This document shows positions 1-11,326 of a DNA stretch of 64,000 bases, piece after piece. The notes below the pieces were generated by a model. That model saw nothing but the letters and a program-made list of their open reading frames with translations. It was not told where the DNA came from and made no database searches. A program made the position numbers and the translations under genes. Origin of the DNA: Pagrus major (lineage: Eukaryota > Chordata > Actinopteri > Spariformes > Sparidae); NCBI RefSeq assembly GCF_040436345.1, contig NC_133237.1, positions 26,924,361 to 26,988,360 on the forward strand, read 5' to 3'. Within the stretch, counting starts at the first letter, position 1, and each line of letters begins with the position of its first letter.

Positions 1-295
1 TAATTAAACACAGCATTAAAGGCAGAACTGATGGCAGAGATCATGATGTCTGTGGGAAACCCTTTTCTTTTCTAATATCACACTTTGACTTGAGTTCACA
101 TATTTTCAGTCTTTCGTCTCCTCTTACATCCATAAACATAAGTTTCTCTATCAGCTTTTGACCATTTGGGCCAGACTAAAAGATTTTTGCTAACGTTTTT
201 TGCTGACACTGATCTTTTCTCACAGAAGAGAGACGGAAAAAACATCCAAAACCAAAATTATAACTGTGAGCTGCAAGATGGCGGAAGCCTTCACA

Positions 296-380
296 TCCTT
301 TACTTAACGAAAAGTACTTAAACCACACTATAAAAATATTGATTTACACGTAAAAGTCCTGCATTGAAAATGTGATGGTC
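296..380. repeat. Fragment of a dispersed 'acttgagtaaaagt'-type repeat
   Basis: The words 'aaaagtacttaaa' and 'gtaaaagtcctgcattgaaa' here recur near 25.0-25.6 kb, where longer copies lie. It is a short decayed copy of that family, recognised by its internal recurrence in this window. Confidence 0.55.
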
Positions 381-444
381 AATTAATTTGTCTGATGGTC
401 GGTTGGTGTGATTTATGACATGATTCAAATGGGATCAAAAAATG

Positions 445-446
<2 letters not shown>

Positions 447-501
<55 letters not shown>

Positions 502-503
502 TC
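447..503. repeat. (TTTC)n microsatellite
   Basis: About 14 uninterrupted tetranucleotide units. A related AAAG-type tract lies near 4.86-5.63 kb in the opposite sense. Confidence 0.95.
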
Positions 504-673
504 ATCTTTTTATTTCCCCTGTCGAAACTTTTGTGAGGTTTTTTATGACCGCTGCTCTTTCCAAGATCAAAAATGACCATGGTTTACAGAGCTGTTGATA
601 TGGTGACCTGGTGTATTTTAGCCCTGTCTCATCATAATAACCTCTGACTCAGGTCAAACTCGGCCCTCTGTAC

Positions 674-1293
674 CTGGCGTAGTCCGGCAGCAGCGACTGG
701 TGGTCGTTCTGCAGGAGTCCTCTCATCTGGGTCAGGATGTCGAACCTCCAGTTGTCCAAAATCTGAGTCAGGTTGGCAACGCCGCGCATGTTCACCCTCT
801 CAGCTGGGACAAAAACAGAACATTTACTATTATTGCACACAAAAAAAATAGTAAATGACTCGTATACAGTCAGAATAATATGGGTTGATCTTACTGAGTG
901 TAATGATGCAGGGCAGCAGTTTCTTACGGAGAGTGAGCTGAGAGCTGCTCACTCTGTAGCTAAAGCCAGGAGGTAATTAGCCTAGCTTAGCATAAATACT
1001 GAAAGTCAGGAGAAACAGGCTCGGTCTAAAGTACTCAGTGACATTCACACAAGTTTAGCTCGCGTGTCATCTTTCACCTCTAGCTCTGACATCATCATGA
1101 CGAGCCCTGAACTTGACCTTTGACCCAGAGTAAACAGAGAGTAATCTGGGTTCTCACAGCCATCCCTGTAGTTCCACTCGTCGTTGGTGGTGGAGGTGGT
1201 GGCGCTCGTCGACGGCTGGCGTCGCCTCTGGGCCAGCACCGTTACCGTGGCAACAGTCAGCAATAGCAGCAGCACGCTCAGTTTGGGGGCCAT
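674..1293 (-). CDS. Unrecognised small secreted or type II membrane protein, partial
   Basis: I do not recognise this gene. Two exons are supported. Exon 1 runs 1293 to 1125 and begins MAPKLSVLLLLLTVATV, a clear signal peptide or signal anchor. A Arg/Thr/Ser-rich linker and an acidic segment (NDEWNYRDGCENPDYSLFTL) follow. Exon 2 runs 803 to 674 and encodes ERVNMRGVANLTQILDNWRF and more, ending LLPDYAR before a GTACAG donor. Joining CTGG to CT keeps frame and gives FTLAERVNMRG, but the donor (GGTCAAA) is weak. A second GT 6 bp further on would put a stop in frame. Exon 2 has the look of an amphipathic helix and contains an NLT sequon. The gene continues past the left edge. The ATG at 1293 was chosen because the hydrophobic leader starts there; upstream in-frame residues look like 5' UTR. 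Confidence 0.5.
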
Positions 1294-2215
1294 GATGAGA
1301 CCGGCGCCTGGAGGGAGAGGATGGACGGGGTGTCGAGAGAGGTAATTAAAGCTGCTCTGTTCCACTTTCTCCAGGTTGGAGCATTTTAACAGGCTACAGA
1401 TGAACTTTTTCACCATCGTCACAAAAATGTGTTTTGACCGTCCCGGAGTAAATTGTGCTTTTTAGTGTGTGATGATCGCCTTTAGGTGGCAGTTAAATGT
1501 ATTCTAAGTGCTTTAACCAACAAACTATACTCAGCTGAAGTACTTCAGTGCAGTTATTTATATCTAAGTTGTAAATGTATGTTGTCACATTAATGTCATC
1601 ATACTACATCATTCATCAGCCATTGTTATAACCATTTCACACTTGTTTTGGCAATGTACATTTTCTATTTTTGTATTCCTTGTTGTTTCTCTCTCTTGCT
1701 CTGGCAATGTTAACATTTGTTTCCCGTGCCAATAAAGCTTTGAAATTGAATTTGAAAAACTCTATTAGCTCCTATAGCTTCCTTAGCCAAACACATTGCA
1801 CTGAACACTACCTGCTCAGCACCAAACTGCTAATAGAAACAGTTAGAGGCGAGCTGGAGAAAGGAAGTGGACTCCAAAGTATTTACTGCAGCAGTTTGAT
1901 CTCTGTTTAGTTATTTGCACTTCATGAATACAGTATAATTAAATCATGCATCCAAGCTCCTTTTTTCTTGGCTTCAGTCTTCATGAAGTCTCTTCCTCAG
2001 TGCCTGAAGTGCACCACATCCTCTCAGTTCTCTACATCAGTCTTTATTTTAGTCTATAAATATTGTTCTCTCCAGCCTGAGTCAGCATGCTGCAGGGATT
2101 ACACCATCCCTCAGCACCGTGTTAAACTCTGTATAGCTTTGCGACCGCTGTGGCGATCACTCCTAATAAAGCAGAGAAACGGGAAATCTAACTTTTCTGA
2201 GAACAAACTTCCAAG
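1294..2215. other. Upstream flank of the unrecognised gene, repeat-containing
   Basis: No gene is supported. Around 1635-1765 lies a piece with 'cccgtgccaataaagctttg' followed by AATTTG-like steps. This resembles the 3' end of LINE-type repeats common in teleosts; the assignment is from memory and weak. Confidence 0.35.
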
Positions 2216-2345
2216 TCTTCCAGGCGTGTCAGATGGCGGAACAGGAGAAGAAGCCCTGAGGCTAAAGTCTCAGCTCCTGCAGTCAGCTCACATTAAGGAG
2301 CGAGTCCGAGCAGCAGTCAGAGAGCTGATCCACAAAATGAACTGA
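2216..2345 (+). CDS. Possible terminal coding exon of an unidentified gene
   Basis: Following a pyrimidine-containing acceptor (cttccaag/tcttccag, ending near 2222) there is an open frame whose codons look coding: GVSDGGTGEEALRLKSQLLQ, then SAHIKERVRAAVRELIHKMN and a stop. The segment is predicted helical and charged. An AATAAA lies at about 2521-2526, some 180 bp on, as expected for a short 3' UTR. I could not find a matching upstream exon. It may be a relic, or the end of a gene whose other exons lie in the repeat-rich spacer. Alternatively it is a chance frame. Confidence 0.22.
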
Positions 2346-2809
2346 CAGAGACGCCTGGAAAACTGCAAGGAGAGCTGCAGAGACATGCCGAGTACGACCT
2401 ACTTCATATTTGTTCCAGTGATACACACACACACACCCACATGATCTCACACACACATCTGCAATAATACACAGAGGCTCTTGTAGACTATACAGTTAGT
2501 CGTCTTGGATACGTGTGTTTAAATAAATACTTGAGACCTGCTCGTCAGCAAAAGCTAAAAACTGAATGTGAAAAAAAAATTGAAGACCTGATCTATCTTC
2601 AGATTGCTGCCATTATAGTGGCTGTAAAAGGTTTGTAGTCAGCGTTTCAGTCAGTTAGGATGGATTACAAAAACACAAGGAGGCAAAAAGTACTGAAATT
2701 GCCGTACTTCTCTCGGGCCAGTCCCCAGAGTAAAATGTTGGCGTTTAACGTTTCAACAAACCATAGTTCAAAGTTGTACATTTCCAGCCATGTTAGCGTT
2801 AACATAGTC

Positions 2810-3505
2810 TCGTCTTTCCAATGAGATTTCTGGACATTTTCCAGCTGTGCTAGTAAAGACAAAAGCCAAATATTTTTCACAAGACATTAGGACAATTTTT
2901 CTTTTCTATGTTTTGGAAACAAAACAGGATATGTTTGGAGATTTATCAGCACACTTTCAGCCCTGTTAGTGGCAACAAAACTAGATAATTTCAACGAGAT
3001 GTTGGGACATTTGCAGCCGAGTTTGTGGCAACAGCACTTGATATTTTTGATAATATGCAGGGACCATTTCTAGCCTGGTTATGGGTAACAAAACCAGATA
3101 TTTTTGAGGAGATGTCAACATATTGCCAGCCATCTTTGTTTCAACAAAAATCTTATATTTTCAACAAGGTTTCTGGACATTTTCCAGCCATGTTTGTTGC
3201 AACAAAACCGAATATTTTCAACGAGATGTTGGGATATTTCTAGCCTTGTTTGTGGCGATATAACCAGTCATTCCTGATGAGACTTCAGGATATTTCCAGC
3301 CATGATAGTGGCAATAAAACCAATTTTTAACAATATGTTGGGACATTTTCCGGCCATATAGTGCCACAAAACCAGATATTTTTGATGAGACATCAGGATA
3401 TTTGCAGCTGCGTTGGTGGCAACAAAACCGAGACGCTGGAACAATTTTCCACTCGTGTTTGTGGCAACAAAAATGGATATTTTTGATGAGAAGATTTCCA
3501 GCCTA
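2810..3505. repeat. Degenerate minisatellite, period about 60 bp
   Basis: Roughly a dozen diverged units run head to tail. Recurring words are 'gggacatttgcagcc', 'gtttgtggcaacaaaacc' and 'gatatttttgatgagatgt'. Units differ by substitutions and small indels, so the array is old. A weakly similar stretch may start near 2700. One 72-codon open frame (3025-3243) is produced by the array. Confidence 0.85.
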
Positions 3506-4714
3506 TTAAAAGCACATCATTGAGCCAAACTGTTGCACTTGGTGGCATGTTCCTTCTTTACAATGAACACACACACTCTGTAGTTTATTTTGACTCGATC
3601 CAACACACACTGTCCTGCAGCCGGATATCCTCACCAGAGCACCAAATGTGGATTGATCCACCGCAGAAAATAGTCCCCAACAAATGGATCATTTCTTCCT
3701 GTTTATTTGATTAAAAAAACTACAATTAGTTGCTGAAATGAATTTTTAGGAGGTGGTTTTAAAGATTTGCGTCTTCAGTTGGAACCGATGGGCTTGGAGC
3801 TGAATGCTAACGTATCCTGTAATACAGCATGCTATGTTACAGGATAAGAGACATACTGGAGACACGTAGATGGTTTTGCTCATCACTTCTTGTTGTATTC
3901 AATTTAACGCACCCTGCAGGTATGCACACACACACACACACAGGCCCACACACAAAAACAACCACAATGAGACTGCACTTTAACACAACCAAAATCTCAT
4001 CAGTTCTAACCAGACTCAATCTGGCAACCATGAAATAAGTTTGGTGCCGCAGTGAAAGAAGGCACATGGAAGAATTACACAATTTCCCAGAGTCATTCAC
4101 TATTTAAACGGCAGATGCCTTATTCATATTCCTGCTCAACATTAATAAAGCGTCCCATTCAGTTTCATCTCAAGCATGCATTACACTTAAGGTGCTCATG
4201 CTTCTACGCAGCCTGAATACAGTCTTATTTCTTTCAAAGTAGCAACAATGATCAGAGAAAAAGGTTTTTTCACTTCAGCTATTTGACCAATTTTGAATGT
4301 TTTTGTTTTAAAAAACAAAAGAGCTGGAAATCAAAGTAAAAGTACAAATATCTTAATAAAATACTGCTCTCTGCACATACCTGTGTATTAATAGTGTAAA
4401 CCTGTTGTTTTGGAGCTCCTCTACTGCAAAGCTTCCCAATACTCCCAACAGAAGGCAGTGACAGGCATGCAAAAAGTGCAGAAAGAGAAGGAGAAGGAAA
4501 ACACACACCCCAGCTGCACACAAGCATGCATCCACATGCATACGCACATCATAAAAAACTCTCACTTTCAAACACACACATACAGAAGCACAGAAACACA
4601 CACACACAGCATCTACCCTTTCCCCATCATTATGGAGGCCCGGTGGTCAGAACAGTGTGGTCTGGGTTTGGGGCGAAGATCCAGCACCTTGGTTGGTTTC
4701 ATCTGTTTTGACCA

Positions 4715-4716
<2 letters not shown>

Positions 4717-4792
<76 letters not shown>
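4717..4792. repeat. (GT)38 microsatellite
   Basis: An uninterrupted GT run of about 76 bp in the spacer before ift70. A shorter (AC)n lies at about 3921-3942 and CA-rich sequence at about 4500-4610. Confidence 0.97.
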
Positions 4793-4793
<1 letters not shown>

Positions 4794-4861
4794 CCTTCCT
4801 GTGACCCTTGGATGAAGTCACAGCCACAGCCTATGAGATCATTAGTGGATTTTACCAGTCG

Positions 4862-4865
4862 CTGA

Positions 4866-4913
<48 letters not shown>

Positions 4914-5628
4914 AGTTATGAATTTATATAAAGACAAAATACTCATTCAATCGAATTTCAATCTATTTTAAACTTATCTCATTTTTTTCTTTCACAATAA
5001 TCTCTTTGTTTTTTAAATTAAGAAACATACTTTTTGTTGTCCATATTGGTTTACTTTATAAAGCCACTTGGCTCATTCAGCTCATTCACATTAAAGCCAG
5101 AGCCAGTCATATCTCTGGCTCTTCCCTGTTAGTCTGACCTGCAAATAACAAAAATCAAACTGTCATCGTTACAATAAGCATGAAATAACATTTAATATAA
5201 GGAGCTGAGTTTTAGCCTATTATGTCTTAATGTCATGGTTATATTTTGTCTATATATTTTTTTTATTTTACGTAGACCTGAAAAAGAAAGAAAGAAAGAA
5301 AGAAGATGTTATGATATGATAAGTAAAGACAAAATAATAATTCAATTTAATTTCAATGTATTTTAAACTTTTTTCATTCTGCTTGTTTTCACAATAATCT
5401 CTTCCTTTTTTAAAATTTAGAAATGTCCTTTCAGTCATATCTCTGGCTCTTCCCGCTTAGTCTACAACTATAATTGTTACAATAAGCATGAAATAACATT
5501 TGATATAAGGAGCTAAGTTTTAGCCTATTATGTCTCACTTTCATGGTTATATTTTGTCTGTATATTTTTTTATATGTTAGACCTGAAAAAGAGAGCAAGA
5601 AAGAAAGAAAGAAAGAAAGAAAGAAACT
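4862..5628. repeat. Tandem duplication seeded with (AAAG)n tracts
   Basis: Copy 1 runs about 4862-5277 and copy 2 about 5278-5580. Both begin 'ctgaaa' plus an AAAG tract and share long blocks such as 'tcatatctctggctcttccc', 'aataagcatgaaataacatt' and 'ggagctgagttttagcctat'. A third AAAG tract (5581-5628) marks a truncated next unit. The array ends about 65 bp before the ift70 promoter elements. Confidence 0.85.
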
Positions 5629-5694
5629 TTCTGTAAACAGTTAAATAAAGGTTGCATTTGAAGAAAAAAAAGGTTGGATCCATCCTGTTACGCG

Positions 5695-5755
5695 ATTGGC
5701 TGTCAGACATGTCTGTCACGTATTTCGTTTCCGGTCTGTTCCGTTGCTAAGTAAC
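5695..5755 (+). promoter_or_regulatory. ift70 proximal promoter: inverted CCAAT box and RFX X-box
   Basis: An inverted CCAAT (ATTGG, 5695-5699) is followed by GTTGCT-A-AGTAAC at 5743-5755. The RFX X-box consensus is GTNRCC, 0-3 bp, RGYAAC: the right half matches fully and the left half differs at one position. It lies 107 bp before the ift70 ATG. X-boxes near start sites of intraflagellar-transport genes are well established, so control by RFX factors is the natural inference. Confidence 0.75.
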
Positions 5756-5861
5756 AGCACCTAGCCACCTAACAGAAGCTAGCTAGATGCTATATTCAGG
5801 AGTTTGGGAATACGCAACGTTTCGAGCAATTTCTCATCGATAAAACTACTCGTTTGAAGTC

Positions 5862-8046
5862 ATGACAGCTATAAAAGACGGGGAGTACACGGCTACAATC
5901 TATAAACTGGTGAGAATATTCTTTGGTTGAGGGTTTAGCTGCAAGCTATCGTCAAAACTGCACTTAACTAACGGTAAACGAAACTCCTCTCAAAAAACGT
6001 TGAATTTAACTTGTGTTTTCTGCTCACTGACTAACAGAGCCGTTTCACTTGACTCGCATTATCTCTCCGGAATTGTGTTGAACTGCTGATAAATTCCGCA
6101 TACATTACGTTTAATATAACCGTTTAGTAATGAAACCTCAACTTGCGCCCGTCAAATAACTTTATCGGCAGCGTTATCAGTGCTGCAGTTCAGCGTAACG
6201 ATACACTGTTACCTGTTTAATTTAAATGGTTTGCTAAAATAATGCTAGTTTTTAAGGTATAATCGACCCATCTTAGCACATAGCGTTAGCTAGCTTCATG
6301 TAAACAGCTTGTTGAACAGCAGTTGGAGTCTGTAACGTGTTCCCTGCTAGGTTGTTAGGTAGTGCTAATGATATTTAATATAATAAAACACACTGTATAA
6401 AACCATCACATTTAACTCTCATCTGTCTTTCAGATCAAAGACGGCCAGTATGTGGAAGCAATTCACATCCTAAACGGTCAACTTCAAAAACACACGAAGG
6501 TAAGTGTGGACTAGTTGTTGTTGTTGTTGTTGTTGTAGAGTTATGTTTTTGACATGTCTGAGGGTTTGTTTGAGCAATCAGCAACAGTTTAGATCCTTGA
6601 TTAATCATTTTACATGGTACAACTAATGATTGTTTTCACGATCAACTGATAGGCCTACTGATAGTCAGAGCACTGTTTGAAGCTAGAAAGGTGGCAGGGT
6701 CCGCCACCTGTGAAGAAAGTACAACAGTATGAAATTGTGTTGTCCTTTGACCTCAGGTCAGTTTGTTTATTCAATTTATTCAGTCATGAAAACAAAAAGA
6801 GTTTGTTTATTTAGGCATAAAACAATCAGTCAATGAAGATCTTTCTCTTCTGATTAAAATTTCTTCCCCAAAACTACATAGTGCACGTTTAAACCAAACC
6901 ATTATCAAGAAAATAATCACCAGATTAATTGATAAGAAAATAATCGTTAGTTTTAGCCCCAGTGGAGATGGTTAAATGTACTCGTTGATGTTTCAACATG
7001 ACGTAAATCAGCCACTTGGATTACAATGATTCATATTTATACATTTATTTATGACTTCTTTTTAGTTTTTAAAAGTACATTTCCTGCTTTGATACCTGCA
7101 GATACTCTATATGTATATTTCATTGTGTCTTAGTTACTTACAAAAGGGTAGAATAATGTTTTTTGTTCATCCATAAAACAGGACTTTATTCCAAACATTA
7201 GTCACTACATAACTCTTGCTTTCAATCGTGTCCCAGTCCAGGGCAGCGCTGTCTCTGCTGGGTTACTGCTACTATCACATCCAGGATTTCACCAACTCAG
7301 CAGAGTGCTACGAGCAGCTCACCCAGCTGCACCCAGAGGTGGAGGAGTACAAGGTGTACTATGCCCAGTCTCTGTACAAAGCTGGGGCTTATCCTGAAGC
7401 CACCAAGGCCTCCTTCGTGCTTGACAACCCCAGCAGTCACACAAAGGTTTTCACAAAAACACACATGCACACACACAGTACTGGATTCAGAAACTCTTGT
7501 ATGTCCTAAACCTTTGCAGCAGCTCCACTCAGACTTGCTGCTTTGTTTATGAGGAAATTAAAGTTTTCGGGCCCAGGTGTTCCATCGCTGCATTAAAATT
7601 TGCGATATAAGAACTCCACCTTGTTTACACTGAAATAGTTTGACTCTGTTCCCTCCATCTGTTACACACTTTCCATCACTGGGAGCTGTTGTTCGACAGA
7701 AGTGCCCTAACAAATGCATATGGGCCGTAAACACACAACAAATTAAATAAAGCGGGCAGAAATCTGTATCGCTCAGCAACAAGAAACTCATTTTTATTAA
7801 CTAAGTCCAAATGATGCTGCCTGTAAAGGGAATTTAACTCCATCTTGTCAATATAATAAAGTAAAGAAGAAATATTATGTTTAATGTACATTTTGTTCAG
7901 AGAAAAAATCAGTTCCTGGTAATGAGAATGAATTATGGATAACAGTTTGGATCAGACTCTGGAGTTCATGTTCGCATTTAAATCTTTTGCCCCAAAGTCA
8001 AACCAGCACTTGGCTCCTCACATCATGTCTCTAATTTACCTTTCTC

Positions 8047-8112
<66 letters not shown>

Positions 8113-11100
8113 CACAGATGGTCAAGCTGCAGGCCTGTATCAAATATTGTGAGGAAGATTACTCTGCTGCCAAGGTGACGAGCTCTCTCACAGTCACTGA
8201 TAATACATACAAATTATACCTTTTCTGTCCAATATGGTGTAAATTATTATCATGTACAGCCAAAAACACACATTAATTCATTTTCTAGTGAGTCTAACTG
8301 TACCTGCGTGCGTGTGTGTGTGTGTACAGTCAATGCTGGAGCAGCTGCCCCAGGACGACCCAGACTACATCTACAATATGGGCTGTTTGCTTTACCAGGA
8401 TGGCAAGTACGAGGAGGCCTGTAAAAAGTTCATGTCGGCCATGCAAGTGCTGGGATACGTGCCAGGTAATTTTCCAAAGACACACAATTCAAAATTTTAA
8501 TCATATCATCATAAATTTATTTGGCTTTCAGATTAGGAATGGTTCAAAAACTGTCCAGTAATGAATAAAGTTCATCTGTGTTTCTTTGTGTTTCCACCTC
8601 TTCTCTCTGTCAGCGTTGTCCTACAACATCGCCTTGTGTTACTACAACCTGAAGAACTACGATCAGGCACACAAATACATCGGAGAGATCATAGAACGAG
8701 GCATCAAAGACCATCCAGGTAAAACCACATCACTGTGAACCACCTCCATCTCATCTGTGTTGGTTTAACTGTAATTAATTTAACTGACAGACTTACTCCT
8801 CTTAATCCATTTAATCTCAGTTACTGTAGAGTGACATGTTGATCATAAGCTATTGTTTGATCATTCTGAATTTCCACTTTAGCCAGTCTACAACCAGCCA
8901 CTCATACTGAGGTGATGTTTGTGTTGTATTATTTGATGATCTTTTTGACCTACATGGTTTTTCTGTGTGCCAGAGCTGAGTGTCGGTTTGACAACTGAGG
9001 GAATCGACCTCCCGAGCGTGGGCAACACGCTGGTGCTGCAGCAGACGGCCCTGATCGAAGCCTCCAACCTCAAAGCTGCCATCGAATACCAGCTGAAGAA
9101 CAGTAAGAACCTCATTCAGCGTCTCTGAAACCTGAAACATGTAACGTAAAAGCAGCAGGAGGCAGGAAAGTGGATAGGAAGTCGTGTAGTTTATGTATTT
9201 AGTTTATTTGATATGAAATGAAGACAAACTGCAAAATATCCAATCTGATATCATATGGATACCCCTGGGAAACATTGACACAACATGGAGGATACAGAAT
9301 TTTAGATTTTCATTAAAAGATAAATATAACAAGGCTTGCATACGTTGTGTCAAGTGCAACAGCATCTAAGTTAATTTACTTCTGACCAAAATCAAAATCT
9401 TGTTCTTTCGACTGAAAATCTGATGATATTCTTCAGGCCTGATAGCTCTGAGCGGGATTAGCTTAGCTTTGAGACTTACAGATGGCTGTCCAACAACAGG
9501 ACACCACACTTATCAACAACAGTTTACAGGGCTGTCTTATTTAATGCTTCAGTGGTGTTGAAACAGGAACCATCACCAGTATAGTCCTTCCTGGTCATTC
9601 AGGTGCTAAACTTGTTGTGTAAGCACTGATCTGTAGCTTGTATCCTTTGCCTTTCCTCATTTATTTGTCTCAAACGTGAAGAATTTCCAAACAGCTTTCC
9701 TGCTGTTTTCTTTGTCAACCAGGAGGTTCTGTACATGCCAGCATTAATGGAGCGAGTGAGACAAGTGACAAGACAGCACTTGAGTGAGTGAGAAGAGGCA
9801 GGGCAGACAAAAGAGAGTGAGAAAGTGCAGCTGGTGTATTGATACTACAGTAAATGAGTATTGAAACTGCTTAAGATAATAAAAATTATTGCTCATAGCA
9901 ACGAACCCTCAGAGAATTAAGGACCAACCCCACCAAGAGCAATAACTATAACAGTAGCTGTGAATATTGTTTTAAAAAAAACTCAAGTCACAACGACATT
10001 GATTTTTAATAGTTATTGTTATTAAACTACAGGTGATGTGATGTTGCTCAAATCAGGTCACTTTCATAGAGCAGGGTTTTTTCTAGCTTGTTAGACAGAG
10101 CTTGACAGAATCTGAAAGAAAAGGATGAAATCCACCTGCGAAAGAACTTGTAGAGCCTCCTTTTATCTTCAGAAGCCGGGGTTTCCTCCCTCCTGTAGCC
10201 TCTGACACATTATCAAACAGAGTCTGTAGGGATGAGCTCACATGTTGAGCTTACAAGAGGTTCAAGGTAACACTGAAAGTCTCAGTTAGACAGTTAGACG
10301 TACACGTACGTCCAGAGACAAAAGGTTCCCAAACTAATTAAATTACTTGCATACATTAAATCTATTTTAAAAGTTCCTTTTCCAATACTGCATCTTAAAA
10401 TGTGTTCATGAATTGTATCATATTCATGTCCCCATAAATGCGACTATTTTATATTTTAAATTTCTTAACCTTGTATCAGTTCATAAATGTATTAAAAACT
10501 CTTTAATCAGTCTTCATCTTTTTTGATTGCTTTGTAATTTAATATAGTTGTCTATTTATCCATTTGTTAAATGTTGTAATACTTCCACTTGATGTGACAT
10601 CAACTTAAAGGCTCTTTAAGGAGATTTTGACCACTAGTAGAGCCATGAAGGAATGTTTTTATGAGGCAAGAGAAGGAAACATGGATGTAAACGATGCAGG
10701 ATTTTAAACATGCATCAAATCAGCTTTTCAAATGTTTTATTAGGAGGGAAATGCATTCAACACATTTGTTAGTTTGATGGAAAAACACTGGACGAAAGCA
10801 TAACTTTGCAGAAAAACTCCACATAGTATCTTTAAAGGTGCAATATGTATGTGTTTTAGTAGAAAACCTAAAAAAAATGAATAAAAATTATCACCAGAAT
10901 GTGAAAAAATAGCAATTTTGCCGTTAAGGCCTCTATGTATTGTGTTGCAGAGATATCTACTGATGCAATATCAGCCATATTAGCAGCATTTAGCGATTAC
11001 TCTGGTAAAATGCTGCCCCCCATTCGACAGTTGGTTGATTGTTACATATTGCACCTTTAAGCATTGATTATTGATATTCTTCATGATCATTTTCAAGGCT

Positions 11101-11275
11101 TTGTTCTGTTAAATTTGTTCATCCTGCAAAGAAAAGTCTGCAGGAGAAACACTGATACAGACGTTTCTGTTTTTCTATTATTTCCTGCAGTAAAAGTAGC
11201 TCAGGACGCTTTGACAGACATGCCCCCCAGATCAGAGGAGGTAACTATCGTCACCCATTCACTCCCACTGTACTC

Positions 11276-11326
<51 letters not shown>

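Larger units (their letters stand above)
1..673. other. Left-edge flank or intron of the unrecognised minus-strand gene
   Basis: No convincing exon is seen here. It should be intron of the minus-strand gene whose second exon ends at 674, since that exon ends in a donor and must continue to the left. It contains a fragment of a dispersed repeat (about 296-380) and a (TTTC)n microsatellite. A possible acceptor near 51, read on the minus strand, gives only about 12 codons before a stop in the required phase, so I do not call it an exon. Confidence 0.4.
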
